A stretch of DNA of 64,000 nucleotides from Symbiodinium natans (taxonomy: Eukaryota > Sar > Dinophyceae > Suessiales > Symbiodiniaceae): assembly GCA_905221605.1 (NCBI GenBank), contig CAJNDS010000429.1:1-64000 (forward strand), given 5' to 3'. The notes below the pieces were generated by a model. The model searched no databases. It was not told where the DNA came from and worked only from the letters and a program-made list of their open reading frames with translations. The position numbers were made by a program, and so were the translations under genes. Shown here one piece after another: positions 1-9,610 of the stretch (positions are counted from its first letter, which is position 1; every line of letters starts with the position of its first letter).

Positions 1-1452
1 CGCCCAGGCCCCTTCCATTTGCTTATAGCACCGCCCAGGCCCCGGGCCCCTTCCATTTGCTTATAGCACCGCCCAGGCCCCTTCCATTTGCTTATAGCAC
101 CGCCCAGGCCCCGGGCCCCTTCCATTTGCTGAAAAACCGCCCAGGCCCCGGGCCCCTTCCATTTGCTTATAGCACCGCCCAGGCCCCTTCCATTTGAGCA
201 CCGCCCCGGCCCCTTCCATTTGCTTATAGCACCGCCCAGGCCCCTTCCATTTGCTTATATCACCGCCCAGGCCCCTTCCATTTGCTTATAGCACCGCCCA
301 GGCCCCGGGCCCCTTCCATTTGCTTATAGCACCGCCCAGGCCCCTTCCAGTTGCTTATAGCACCGCCCCGGCCCCTTCCATTTGCTTATAGCACCGCCCA
401 GGCCCCTTCCATTTGCTTATAGCACCGCACCGGCCCCTTCCATTTGCTTATAGCACCGCCCAGGCCCCTTCCATTTGCTTATAGCACCGCCCCGGCCCCT
501 TCCATTTCCTTATAGCGCCGCCCAGGCCCCTTCCATTTGCTTATAGCACCGCCCAGGCCCCTTCTTTGCGTAGAGCGCCGCCCAGGTTCCTTCCATTTGC
601 TTATAGCACCGACCAGACCCCTTCCATTTGCTTATAGCACCGCCCAAGCCCCTTCCATTTGCTTGTAGCACCGCCCAGGCCCCTTCCATTTGCTTATAGC
701 CCTTCCATTCGCTTATAGCACCGCCCAGGCCCCTTCCATTTGCTTATAGCACCGCCCCGGCCCCTTCCATTTGCTTATAGCACCGCCCAGGCCCCTTCCA
801 TTTGCTTATAGCACCGCCCAGGCCCCTTCCATTTGCTTATAGCACCGCCCAGGCCCCGGGCCCCTTCCATTTGCTTATAGCACCGCCCCTGCCCCTTCCA
901 TTTGCTTCCATTTGCTTGTAGCACCGCAGGCCCTTCCATTTGCTTATAGCACCGCCCAGGCCCCTTCCATTTGCTTATAGCACCGCCCAGGCCCTTCCAT
1001 TTGCTTATAGCGCCGCCCACCCCTTCCATTTGCTTATAGCACTGCCCAGGCCCCTTCCATTTGCTTATAGCACCGCCCCTGCCCCTTCCATTTGCTTATA
1101 GCACCGCCCAGGCCCCTTCCATTTGCTTATAGCACCGCCCAGGCCCCTTCTTTGCGTATAGCGCCGCCCAGGTTCCGTCCATTTGCTTATAGCACCGACC
1201 AGACCCCTTCCATTTGCTTATAGCACCGCCCAAGCCCCTTCCATTTGCTTATAGCACCGCCCAGGCCCCTTCCATTTGCTTATAGCCCTTCCATTTGCTT
1301 TTGCACCGCCCAGGCCCCGGGCCCCTTCCATTTGCTTATGCCCAGGCCCCTTCCATTTGCTCATAGCACCGCCCAGGCCCCTTCCATTTGCTTATAGCAG
1401 CCCAGGCCCCTTCCATTTGCTTGTAGCACCGCCCAAGTTCCTTCCATTTGCT
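1..1452. repeat. 31-bp tandem satellite array
   Basis: Roughly 45 head-to-tail copies of a 31-bp unit with cores CACCGCCCAGGCCCC and TTCCATTTGCTTATAG. A longer variant carries an extra CCCGGGC and is about 38 bp. The array starts before the window and ends abruptly near 1452, where the next satellite begins. Short open frames inside it are products of the repeat and are not treated as genes. Confidence 0.97.
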
Positions 1453-3674
1453 TCTACAGGCTTCACGTCCTTTAGACCTCCCGAGAGCTCCAGGTTTCAC
1501 CTCCTGTAGGCCCCCCGAGACCTCCAGGTTCCACCTCCTTTAAGCCCAGGTTTCACCTCCTTTAGCCCCCCCCGAGACCTCCAGGTTTCACCTTCTTTAG
1601 GCCCCAGCTTTCACCTCCTTTAAGCCCCCCCGAAAGCTCCAGGTTTCACCTCCTTTAGGTTCTGCGAGAGCTCCAGGTTTCCCTTCCTTTGGGCTCCAGG
1701 TTTCACCTCCTTTAGGCCCCCCGAGAGCTCCAGGTTTCACCTCCTTTAGGCCCCGCCAAGAGCTGCAGGTTTCACCTCCTTTAGACCCCCAAGAGCTCCA
1801 GGTTTCACCTCCTTTAGGCCCCCCCAAGAGCTCCAGGTTTCACCTCCTTTAGGCCCCCCCAAGAGCTCCAGGTTTCACCCCCTTTAGGCCCCCCCAAGAG
1901 CTCCAGGTTTCACCTCCTTTAGGCCCAAGAGCTCCAGGTTTCACCTCCTTTAGGCCCCCCAAGAGCTCCAGGTTTCACTTCCTTTAGGCCCCCCGAGAGC
2001 TCCAGGCTTCACCTCCTTAAAACCCCCCCGAGAGCTCCAGGTTTCACCTCCTTTCGGCCCCCCCGAGAGCTCCAGGTTTCACCTCCTTTAGGCTCCCCCA
2101 AGAGCTCCAGGTTTCACCTCCTTTAGGCCCGCCCAAGAGCTCCAGGTTTCACCTCCTTTAGGCCCCCCCAAGAGCTCCAGGTTTCACCTCCTTTAGGCCC
2201 ATCAAGAGCTCCAGGTTTCACTTCCTTTAAGCCCCGAGAGCTCGAGGTTTCACCTCCTTTAGGCCCCCCCCAAGAGCTCCAAGTTTCACCTCCTTTAGGC
2301 TTCAGGTTTCACCTCGTCTAGGCCCCCCAAGAGCTCCAGGTGTCACCTCCTTTTTTCACCTTCTTTAGGCCCTCCGAGAGCTCCAGGTTTCACCTCCTTT
2401 AGGCCCGGGAGCTGCAGGTTTCACCTCCTTTCGGCCCCCCCCCCAGAGCTCCAGGTTTCACTTCCTTTCGGCCTCCCGAGAGCTCCAGGTTTCACCTCCT
2501 TTGGGGCCCCCCAAGAGCTCCAGGTTTCACCTCCTTTAGGCCCCCCAAGAGCTCCAGCTTTCACCTCCTTTAGCCCGCCGAGAGCTCCAGGTTTCACCTC
2601 CTTTAGGCCCCCGAGAGCTCCAGGTTTCACCTCCTTTAGGCCCCCCCAGACCTCCAGGTTTCACCTCCTTTAGACCCCTCCAGACCTCCAAGGTTTCACC
2701 TTTTTTAGGCCCGCCGGAGACCTCCAGGTTTCACCTTTTTTAGGCCCGCCGGAGAGCTACAGCTCCAGGTTTCACCTCCTTTAGGCCCCCCCAGGAGCTC
2801 CAGGTTTCACCTCCTTTAGGCCCCCCAGGAGCTCAAGGTTTCACCTCCTTTAGCCCCCCCAAAGAGCTCCAGGCTTCACCTCCTTTAGGCCCCCCAAAAC
2901 TCCAGGTTTCACCTCCTTTAGGCCCCCCCCCGAGAGCTCAGGTTTCACCTCCTTTAGGCCCCCCCAAGAGCTCCAGGTTTCACCTCCTTTAAGCCCCCCC
3001 AAGAGCTCCAGGTTTCACCTCCTTTAGGCCCCCCGAGAGTTCAGGTTTTTAGGCCCCTCTGAGAGCTCCAGGTTTCACCTCCTTTAGGCCCCCCGAGAGC
3101 TCCAGGTTAGAGCTCCAGGTTTCACCTCCTTTAGGCTCCTCCCAGAGCTCCAGGTTTCACCTCCTTTAGGCCCCCCCAAGAGCTCCAGGTTTCACCTCCT
3201 TTAGGCCCCCCGAGAGCTCCAGGTTTCACTTCCTTTAGGCCACCCCAGGCTTCACCTCCTTTCGGCCCCCCCAAGAGCTCCAGGTGTCACCTCCTTTAGG
3301 CCCCAAGTTCACCTTCTTTAGGCACCCCCGAGCTCCAAGTTTCACTTCCTTTAGCCTTCCCATCCCGAAAGCTCCCGAAACTCCAGGCTCCACCGCCCCC
3401 GAGAGCTCGAGGTTTCACCTCCTTTAGGCACCCGAGAGCTCCAGGTTTCACTTCCTTTCGCGCCCCGACTCCCCCGAGAGTTCCAAGCAGTAGCTCCTTC
3501 AGAACTCCTTCAGAGTTTCCGAGAGCTCCAGTTTCACTTCCTTTAGAGCTGAGACCCCCGAAAGCTCCAGGCTTCACCTTCTTTTAGGGCACCCGAAGGC
3601 TGTAGGCTTCTCCTCCTTTAGGGCCCCCAAAAGCTTTAGACCCTCGAGAGCTCCAGGCTTCCCTTCCTTTAGGG
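1453..3674. repeat. 33-36-bp satellite, first long array
   Basis: About 65 copies of a unit with the cores GAGAGCTCCAGG and TTTCACCTCCTTTAGG separated by a C-run of variable length. The C-run length changes the unit from 33 to 36 bp and breaks reading frames. The minus strand reads as repeats of LKEVKPGAL or PKGGETWSS. The last 200 bp are more degenerate and lead into block I of unit A; they contain the GTTTC site (3515-3519) that corresponds to the transposon target in the next unit. Confidence 0.97.
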
Positions 3675-3679
3675 AGGGC

Positions 3680-3997
3680 TCACCCACAGCGATTCACTTG
3701 CTCCAAGGCTTCCAGCAGGGTTTCGGCTAATTTAGCGTATGTCGCTCTTAGCAGCACATGACAGAATCCCAGTGCATGTGTTTTGCGGTGCCACGCTCCA
3801 GGCTTCAGCTGGTTTCGGGCTGTGAGCGTCAAATCCAATAGTGCTTTGTGAGCAATATTCACTGCTTGCTTGATACAGCAATTTCCACTTTGGCATGTGC
3901 TTCTTCGTAGTTCTTTTGCAGCAATGTGGCATATTGCTACACGCGCCATGCGTTCTTCCGCCATGCGGCGCATACCTTTGGTATCTTTGGCACCCAT
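3680..3997 (-). CDS. Hypothetical 105-aa protein, unit A block I
   Basis: Function not recognised. The frame starts at ATG 3997 and is mostly helical and basic in its first half (MGAKDTKGMRRMAEER, then ICHIAAKELRR), with a C-terminal LLEALEQVNRCG. A TTG ten codons upstream could extend it. Its protein sequence is identical in all four array copies. Parts resemble the minus-strand frames near 30.9 and 35.9 kb (shared ICHIAA and LTA..KPG segments), which argues that this strand has carried coding sequence. It lies 22 bp from the proposed ATG of the plus-strand ORF at 4020, giving a possible divergent pair, but open frames on both strands overlap here, so either may be spurious. Confidence 0.4.
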   Translation of the reverse strand: MGAKDTKGMRRMAEERMARVAICHIAAKELRRSTCQSGNCCIKQAVNIAHKALLDLTLTARNQLKPGAWHRKTHALGFCHVLLRATYAKLAETLLEALEQVNRCG

Positions 3998-4019
3998 TGT
4001 TCTTTTGCTCTTCAAGCTT

Positions 4020-4805
4020 ATGTGCAAGTGGCGGCAGCGTGCGAAAAGGGGATTGCAGAAGTGGATTGTGACAGAGTACCGCTGGCCACGAGTGGAGGAT
4101 CACGTTTGTTTGGACATAGTCCTACCAGCAGCTGAGTGCAGTGATCTGGCAGATCCGGCACATGCTGCTTTGGCAGGGAATTTGGAATTCATGCAAACGT
4201 TTGGAGCCAAGATCGCCGAGGGTGTTGATGGATACCTTGCATCGACGTGGGTTCATCGGAACCTTGGGTTGGCTCATCACCAAATCACCCTGTGTGCATG
4301 GGGAAGTCCGCACATGGAGCTGTCAGATGGAACCTATAGCAAGCAAAAAGCTGGAGCAGCTGCCTGCGAGAAAGCTTGTGTGTTCCAAAGCTTATGCAAG
4401 CAATTTCGACACAGCTTCGTGTTGATTTTATTTGCTGGGCATGGCGTCCATCCTGTTCAAGCAGGAAGCGGCGAAGCAGTCTTGGCTCTTCCTGCTCTAC
4501 TGGAGTTTGTCTTTGGTAGACCACGCCAGTACTACCCTCGGCATAGTAAAGGGTCACTACGTTCGAAAGGTTTGGCGCAAGTACAAGCTTTGCTGCGAGT
4601 ACCTCTCACATGGACTGGTTCGGTGCCTTGGACGAGCTGCATTCAAGCCTCCAGCAATCCCAACCAGGATGGATGTGTTGGTCAAATGCTGAATGTGTAT
4701 AAACTGGTGTCATTGCTGGCGAAACAGGATGGGCACATTCTGTTTTGGGGAGAAGAGCGAGCAGATTTTAGCGCATGTTGTGCGGCGTATCATCACTTGA
4801 AATAG
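4020..4805 (+). CDS. Hypothetical 261-aa protein, unit A block I
   Basis: Function not recognised. The frame is open for 311 codons from a TTG at 3870. I chose the ATG at 4020 because upstream residues overlap the minus-strand ORF and look like its mirror image; the ATG at 3924 is the alternative. The N-terminus is basic (CKWRQRAKRG), followed by mixed alpha/beta-like sequence, several cysteines and a hydrophobic stretch (FVLILFAGHG). No catalytic motif is seen. The frame is uninterrupted in all four array copies, but these are nearly identical, so conservation is weak evidence. Copy A differs from the others at four or five residues (for example V for D in CLDI-LPAAE and C for V in ITL-AWG). 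Overlapping plus-strand frames are also open, so introns or a different frame cannot be excluded. Confidence 0.4.
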   Translation: MCKWRQRAKRGLQKWIVTEYRWPRVEDHVCLDIVLPAAECSDLADPAHAALAGNLEFMQTFGAKIAEGVDGYLASTWVHRNLGLAHHQITLCAWGSPHMELSDGTYSKQKAGAAACEKACVFQSLCKQFRHSFVLILFAGHGVHPVQAGSGEAVLALPALLEFVFGRPRQYYPRHSKGSLRSKGLAQVQALLRVPLTWTGSVPWTSCIQASSNPNQDGCVGQMLNVYKLVSLLAKQDGHILFWGEERADFSACCAAYHHLK

Positions 4806-4967
4806 TGATCATCAGAAAAAATGGTTGCAGTGCTGCGTGTTGATGTCAGAAAATAACAGCCACTACTAGCTGACATCTTCGCAAATGCCATTTCTGGTAA
4901 TTATGCAGCTTCTATCGTAGAAACCCACGGTCAAGATACAGCTTCGGCGAATCGAATCAAGCAGCCA

Positions 4968-5291
4968 GGTCTCACCTTTTTTAGGCCCCCCCCCCCCCAC
5001 CCGGAGCTACGGGCTTCACCTCCTTTAGGCCCCTGCCGAGAGGTCCAGGTTTCACCTCCTTAAGGCCCCCCCGAAATCACCCCCTTTAGGCCCCCCCAAA
5101 AAGCTCCAGGTTTCACCCCCTTAGCCCCCCAAAACCTCCTTTAGGCCCCTTCGAGAGCTCCAAGTTTCACCCGAGAGAGCTCCCACCTCCTTTTTAGGTC
5201 CCTGAAAGCTCCTGGTTTAGGCCCCCCCGAGAGCTCCACACCTCCTTTAGGCCCCCCGAGAGCTGCAGGTTTCACCTCCTTTAGGCTCCCC
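4968..5291. repeat. Short satellite between blocks I and II, unit A
   Basis: Degenerate copies of the 34-bp satellite with many truncated units and a C-run of 10 or more near 4988. The equivalent interval in B and C is longer because two intact satellite units near 17757-17815 are missing in A. Confidence 0.9.
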
Positions 5292-5416
5292 GAAGATCAA
5301 GCTCCACGCAACACTCTGTGTTCCAGCAGCATTTTCCGTTGCAGTATCAGTCATGTAGTCATGACACTACAACATGGCCTGAACCGAACAGTACATTAAG
5401 AAGTACAGAGTTAAAT

Positions 5417-5722
5417 ATGCCGCAGCCTTGCACCAACCACTTTATGGAGCACCGGAAAATGTCACGTGCACTGGACGCCCTTGGCGTTGCGCTGCAGTCA
5501 ACCGCAAGGGAACCACTGATGCTGGAGCGCTTTGGCAGAGTGGTTCCCATGCTATTTGCAAAGGATGACTGGGAAAGCGACGATCCATTTCATTTGGATA
5601 ACGGTGAACGTGACCAAGTGCATGATCAGCTTCGGCAGCTGCATACTGAACGTGCTGCCCTTCTTTGCTCATGCAGATGGCTGTCTACAAAGGTTGAGTT
5701 GCTCAAAACAATGATTTTTTAG
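5417..5722 (+). CDS. Hypothetical 101-aa protein, unit A block II
   Basis: Function not recognised. The frame is open from GTG 5318; the first ATG is 5417. The central part looks like real protein: an amphipathic MSRALDALGVALQ segment, a hydrophobic VVPMLF, an acidic KDDWESDDPFHLDNGERD run, then HDQLRQLHTERAALLCSC. The stop at 5720-5722 is followed after about 100 bp by a second small frame (5869-6168) with similar codon habits, so the two may be exons of one gene. The protein is identical in copies A, B and C and broken in D. Confidence 0.4.
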   Translation: MPQPCTNHFMEHRKMSRALDALGVALQSTAREPLMLERFGRVVPMLFAKDDWESDDPFHLDNGERDQVHDQLRQLHTERAALLCSCRWLSTKVELLKTMIF

Positions 5723-5868
5723 CAAACCATGACAGTTTCTGTAAATCAATCCACTCGTAAGCACATAAGTTAGTGTTTCCCAAAGCTCTGTGGCTTTTAG
5801 AGAATATACGGGGATGATAGGCTGTGAAGATTCCTGGACTATTCTTTGAAAACGGCCAGGTCAATAAG

Positions 5869-6168
5869 ATGGAGCAGCAATGGCTCTGCGACAGCGGAAC
5901 ATGCATGCTGGCACTGAATGTCGACGCCGTGTTTGAGCTCTTGTACGAAGTCCATGTTGAGCAAGACGTTTCCATCGAAGACATCCTAAACGTCATCTTT
6001 GACAGCACCGAGCAAATCCAGCGAATGCTCAGCAAGCTGGAGAAAGAGGATGACCCTCAGATGGACGCGATCCTGGACATGTGCCTAGCTACTATGGATC
6101 AACGTCAACAACGAAGGGTATTGCAGAGGTTGGTGAATGCCTTTAGTATGTATGAATATGTCGACTAG
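5869..6168 (+). CDS. Hypothetical 99-aa acidic helical protein, unit A block II
   Basis: Function not recognised. It begins at ATG 5869, with the frame open 15 codons further upstream from a GTG. The sequence is acidic and rich in heptad-like hydrophobics: VDAVFELLYEVHVEQDVSIE, then ILNVIFDSTEQIQRMLSKLEKEDDPQMDA, ending VLQRLVNAFSMYEYVD. This composition suggests a folded helical protein or an interaction segment, not repeat noise. It may be the 3' exon of the gene whose earlier part is at 5417-5722. It is kept open in all four array copies. Confidence 0.45.
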   Translation: MEQQWLCDSGTCMLALNVDAVFELLYEVHVEQDVSIEDILNVIFDSTEQIQRMLSKLEKEDDPQMDAILDMCLATMDQRQQRRVLQRLVNAFSMYEYVD

Positions 6169-6248
6169 ACAACATCCGAGGAAAAAAGGCAAGCTGGCAC
6201 AGATCTTCCCTACACAAAAACAGGGTCGAAAGGTATCCCATAAGAAGC

Positions 6249-9010
6249 CTTCACCTCCTTCAGAGACCCCCGAGAGCTCCTGGTTTCACGTTTTCAGGGT
6301 TCCCGAAAGAGAGCTCCAGGCTTCACCTCCTTCAGGGCCCCTCCAGAGCTCTGGTCTCACCTTTTATTCAGGGTTCCCGAAGGAGAGCTCCAGGTTTCAC
6401 TTCCTTTAGGGTCCCGAGAGATCAAGCTTCGCCTCCATTAGGATCACCAAGACAGAGGTGAAAGCCCCCCCAAGAGCTCCAGGTTTCACCTCCTTTAGGC
6501 CCCAAGAGCTCCAGGTTTCACCTCGTCTAGGCCCCCCCCAAGAGTCCAGGTGCCAGGTTTCACCTCCTTTAGGCCGCCCGAGAGCTCCAGGTTTCACCTC
6601 CTTTTAGGCACCCCGAGAGCTCCAGGTTTCACCTCCTTTAAGCCCCCCCGAGAGCTCCAGGTTTCACCTCCTTTAGGCCCCCCCAAGAGCTCCAGGTTTC
6701 ACCTCCTTTAGGCGCCCCCGAGAGCTCCAGGTTTCACCTCCTTTAGGCCCCTCGAAAGCTCCAGGTTTCACCTCCTTTAGGCCCCCCCAAGAGCTCCAGG
6801 TTTCACCTCCTTTAGGCACCCCAAGAGCTCCAGGTTTCACCTCCTTTAGGCGCCCCCGAGAGCTCCAGGTTTCACCTCCTTTAGGCCCCCCGAGAGCTCC
6901 AGGTTTCACCTCCTTTAGGCGCCCCCGAGAGCTCCAGGTTTTACCTCCTTTAGGCCCCCCCAAGAGCTACAGGTTTCACCTCCTTTAGGCCCCCCCAAGA
7001 GCTCCAGGTTTCACCTCCTTTAGGCGCCCCCGAGAGCGCCAGGTTTCACCTCCTTTAGGCGCCCCCGAGAGCTCCAGGTTTCACCTCCTTTAGGCCCCCC
7101 GAGAGCTCCAGGTTTCACCTCCTTTAGGCCCCCCCAAGAGCTCCAGGTTTCACCTCCTTTAGGCCCCCCGAGAGCTCCAGGTTTCACCTCCTTTAGGCGC
7201 CCCCGAGAGCTCCAGGTTTCACCTCCTTTAGGCCCCTCGAAAGCTCCAGGTTTCACCTCCTTTAGGCCCCCCCAAGAGCTCCAGGTTTCACCTCCTTTAG
7301 GCACCCCGAGAGCTCCAGGTTTCACCTCCTTTACACGTCCCCGAGAGCTCCAGGTTTCACCTCCTTTAGGCCCCCCGAGAGCTCCAGGTTTCACCTCCTT
7401 TAGGCCCCCCCCAGAGCTCCAGGTTTCACTTCCTTTAGGCCCCCCGAGAGCTCCAGGCTTCACCTCCTTCAGGCCCCCCCAAGAGCTCCAGGTTTCACCT
7501 CCTTTAGGCCACCCGAGAGCTCCAGGTTTCACCTCCTTTAAGGCACCCCGAGAGCTCCAGGTTTCACCTCCTTTAAGGCACCCCGAGAGCTCCAGGTTTC
7601 ACCTCCTTTAGGCCCCCCCGAGAGCTCCAGGTTTCACCTCCTTTAGGCCCCCCCAAGAGCTCCAGGTTTCACCTCCTTTAGGCCCCCCCAAGAGCTCCAG
7701 GTTTCACCTCCTTTAGGCACCCCAAAACCTCCAGGTTTCACCTCCTTTACCCACCCCCAAGGCCTCCAGGTTTCACCTCCTTTAGGCACCCCCAAGAGCT
7801 CCAGGTTTCACCTCCTTTAGGCGCCCCAAGAGCTCCAGGTTTCACCTCCTTTAGGCGCCCCAAGAGCTCCAGGTTTCACCTCCTTTAGGCGCCCCCGAGA
7901 GCTCCAGGTTTCACCTCCTTTAGGCCCCCCCAAGAGCTCCAGGTTTCACATCCTTTAGGCCCCCACCTCCTTCTCCTTTAGGCCCCCCGAAAGCTCCAGG
8001 TTTCACCTCCTTTAGGCCCTCCCGAGAGCTTCAGGTTTCACCTCCTTTAGGCCCCCCAACTCCTTTAGGCCCCCCGAGAGCTCCAGGCTTCACCTCCTTT
8101 AGGCCCCCCCAAGAGCTCCAGGTTTCACCTCCTTTAGGCCCCCCCGAGAGCTCCAGGTTTCACCTCCTTTAGGGCCCCCGAAAGCTCCAGGTTTCACCTC
8201 CTTTAGGGCCCAAGAGAATCCAGGTTTCACCTCCTTTAGGCGCCCCCGAGAGCTCCAGGTTTCACCTCCTTTAGGCCCCCCCAGACCTCCAGGTTTCACC
8301 TCCTTTAGGCCCCCGAGAGCTCCAGGTTTCACCTCCTTTAGGCCCCCCCAGACCTCCAGGTTTCACCTCCTTTAGGCCCCCCAAGAGCTCCAGGTTTCAC
8401 CTCCTTTAGGCCCGCCGGAAGAGCTCTAGATTTCACCTCCTTTAGGCCTTTCCAGGAGCTCCAGGTTTCACCTCCTTCAGGCCTCCCAGGAGCTCAAGGT
8501 TTCACCTCCTTTAGGCCCCCCCAAGAGCTCCAGGTTTCACCTCCTTTAGGCCCCCCCAAAACTCCAGGTTTCACCTCCTTTAGGCCCACCCGAGAGCTCC
8601 AGGTTTCACCTCCTTTAGGCCCCCCCGAGAGCTCCAGGTTTCACCTCCTTTAAGCCCCCCCAAGAGCTCCAGGTTTCACCTCCTTTACCCTCCCTAACAG
8701 CTCCAGGTTTCACCTCCTTTAGGCCCCCCCAAGATCTCCAGGCTTCACCTCCTTTAGGCCCCCCGAGAGCTCCAGGTTTCACCTCCTTTAGGCCCCCCAA
8801 GTTCACCTTCTTTAGGCACCCCCGAGAGCTCCAGGTTTCACTTCCTTTAGCCTTCCCCTCCCGAAAGCTCCCGAAACTCCAGGCTCCACCGCCCCCGAGA
8901 GCTCGAGGTTTCACCTCCTTTAGGCACCCGAGAGCTCCAGGTTTCACTTCCTTTAGCGCCCCGACTCCCCCGAGAGTTCCAAGCAGTAGCTCCTTCAGAA
9001 CTCCTTCAGA
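6249..9010. repeat. Long satellite of unit A up to the retrotransposon
   Basis: About 80 copies of the 34-bp satellite. The order of unit variants (C-run length, GCGCC versus CCCCC linkers, rare words such as CACACGTCC and CTCCCTAACAG) recurs in the equivalent intervals of units B and C, showing the array is copied as a higher-order block. The longest minus-strand open frame is about 170 codons of LKEVKPGAL/PKGGETWSS repeats (7020-7532) and is not called as a gene. Confidence 0.96.
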
Positions 9011-9015
9011 GTTTC
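9011..9015. repeat. Target site duplication, left copy (GTTTC)
   Basis: GTTTC directly precedes the TG of the left LTR, and the same five bases follow the right LTR. Unoccupied sister units have a single GTTTC in the same context (3515, 21746, 27408, 33881). Confidence 0.95.
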
Positions 9016-9138
9016 TGAAAACTTTTGTAAAGCCACAAAGCGCCTGCAGTCAAAACTCGGTTGAAACAACTGTACACTAACAAAACGTGTTTGACTATGT
9101 TCAAGACACATGGCTTACAATAGCGGAAAGGTTTGTCA
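9016..9138 (-). repeat. 3' LTR of the copia element (123 bp)
   Basis: Direct repeat of 16072-16194 with no differences that I can see. It starts TGAAAACTTTTG and ends GGTTTGTCA on the plus strand, so it has the TG..CA ends typical of LTRs. It is short for a copia LTR. Confidence 0.97.
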
Positions 9139-9147
9139 CCCCGCCTT
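9139..9147 (-). other. Polypurine tract (short, imperfect)
   Basis: On the minus strand AAGGCGGGG lies directly upstream of the 3' LTR. It is the expected position of the plus-strand primer. It is only nine bases with one pyrimidine, so this call rests mainly on position. Confidence 0.6.
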
Positions 9148-9610
9148 GAGTTATGGCTCTGCCATCAACTCACTCACCTACAAACTCCCAACTTTCAGCA
9201 CTGCTGGCTGATAGTCGAAAATGTTGTCCCAAAGGAACAGTAGGTTTTAAAGCGGTAAACGAAAAGAAACTTGTCAAAAACATGCACTGCACAATCTGAA
9301 GAAACTAATTTACATCTGCCACTCAATGGAGCTTGATGCACGTAAGGCCGTGTGCATCGTAAGAGCTCCCATTGTGAAACTCACATCTTGTCCCTTGTCT
9401 CACAGCCTTGATGCACGTAAAGCTTTGTGCATCGCAAGAGGCCAATATGTGCACCAGTAGATCGTAGTGCACATGTTCCATTCAAGGTCGCAAGCAATCC
9501 ATGGACCATCATCATTGTACGGACCACAGCTGGCTCACCACAGACTGTTCACAGTCTGTATCGAATTTGTGTAGACTTTCCACAGCCTCTCATACCAACT
9601 TCATTGCCAA
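9148..9610 (-). other. 3' untranslated region of the element with two matching hairpins
   Basis: This 463-bp stretch between the gag-pol stop and the polypurine tract has no convincing gene. It contains two related imperfect palindromes (9335-9358 and 9410-9433), each with arms GATGCAC and GTGCATC. Their loops differ but both copies share TTGATGCACGTAA, so they arose by duplication. They could be RNA structures for packaging or 3'-end formation. Confidence 0.7.

Noticed and set aside
1-3674. CRISPR-like regular repeats
   Set aside because: The units are directly adjacent with no unique spacers, no cas genes are present, and the context is eukaryotic; these are ordinary satellites.
3870-4019. 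First 50 codons of the 311-codon plus frame
   Set aside because: It begins with TTG and overlaps the minus-strand ORF, reading like its complement; I moved the start to ATG 4020, though ATG 3924 remains possible.
6673-7532. Minus-strand frames of LKEVKPGAL/PKGGETWSS repeats (up to 170 codons) as repeat proteins
   Set aside because: They arise because the satellite lacks stop codons in some phases; the variable C-run changes the register constantly, and no stable start or end is shared between arrays.
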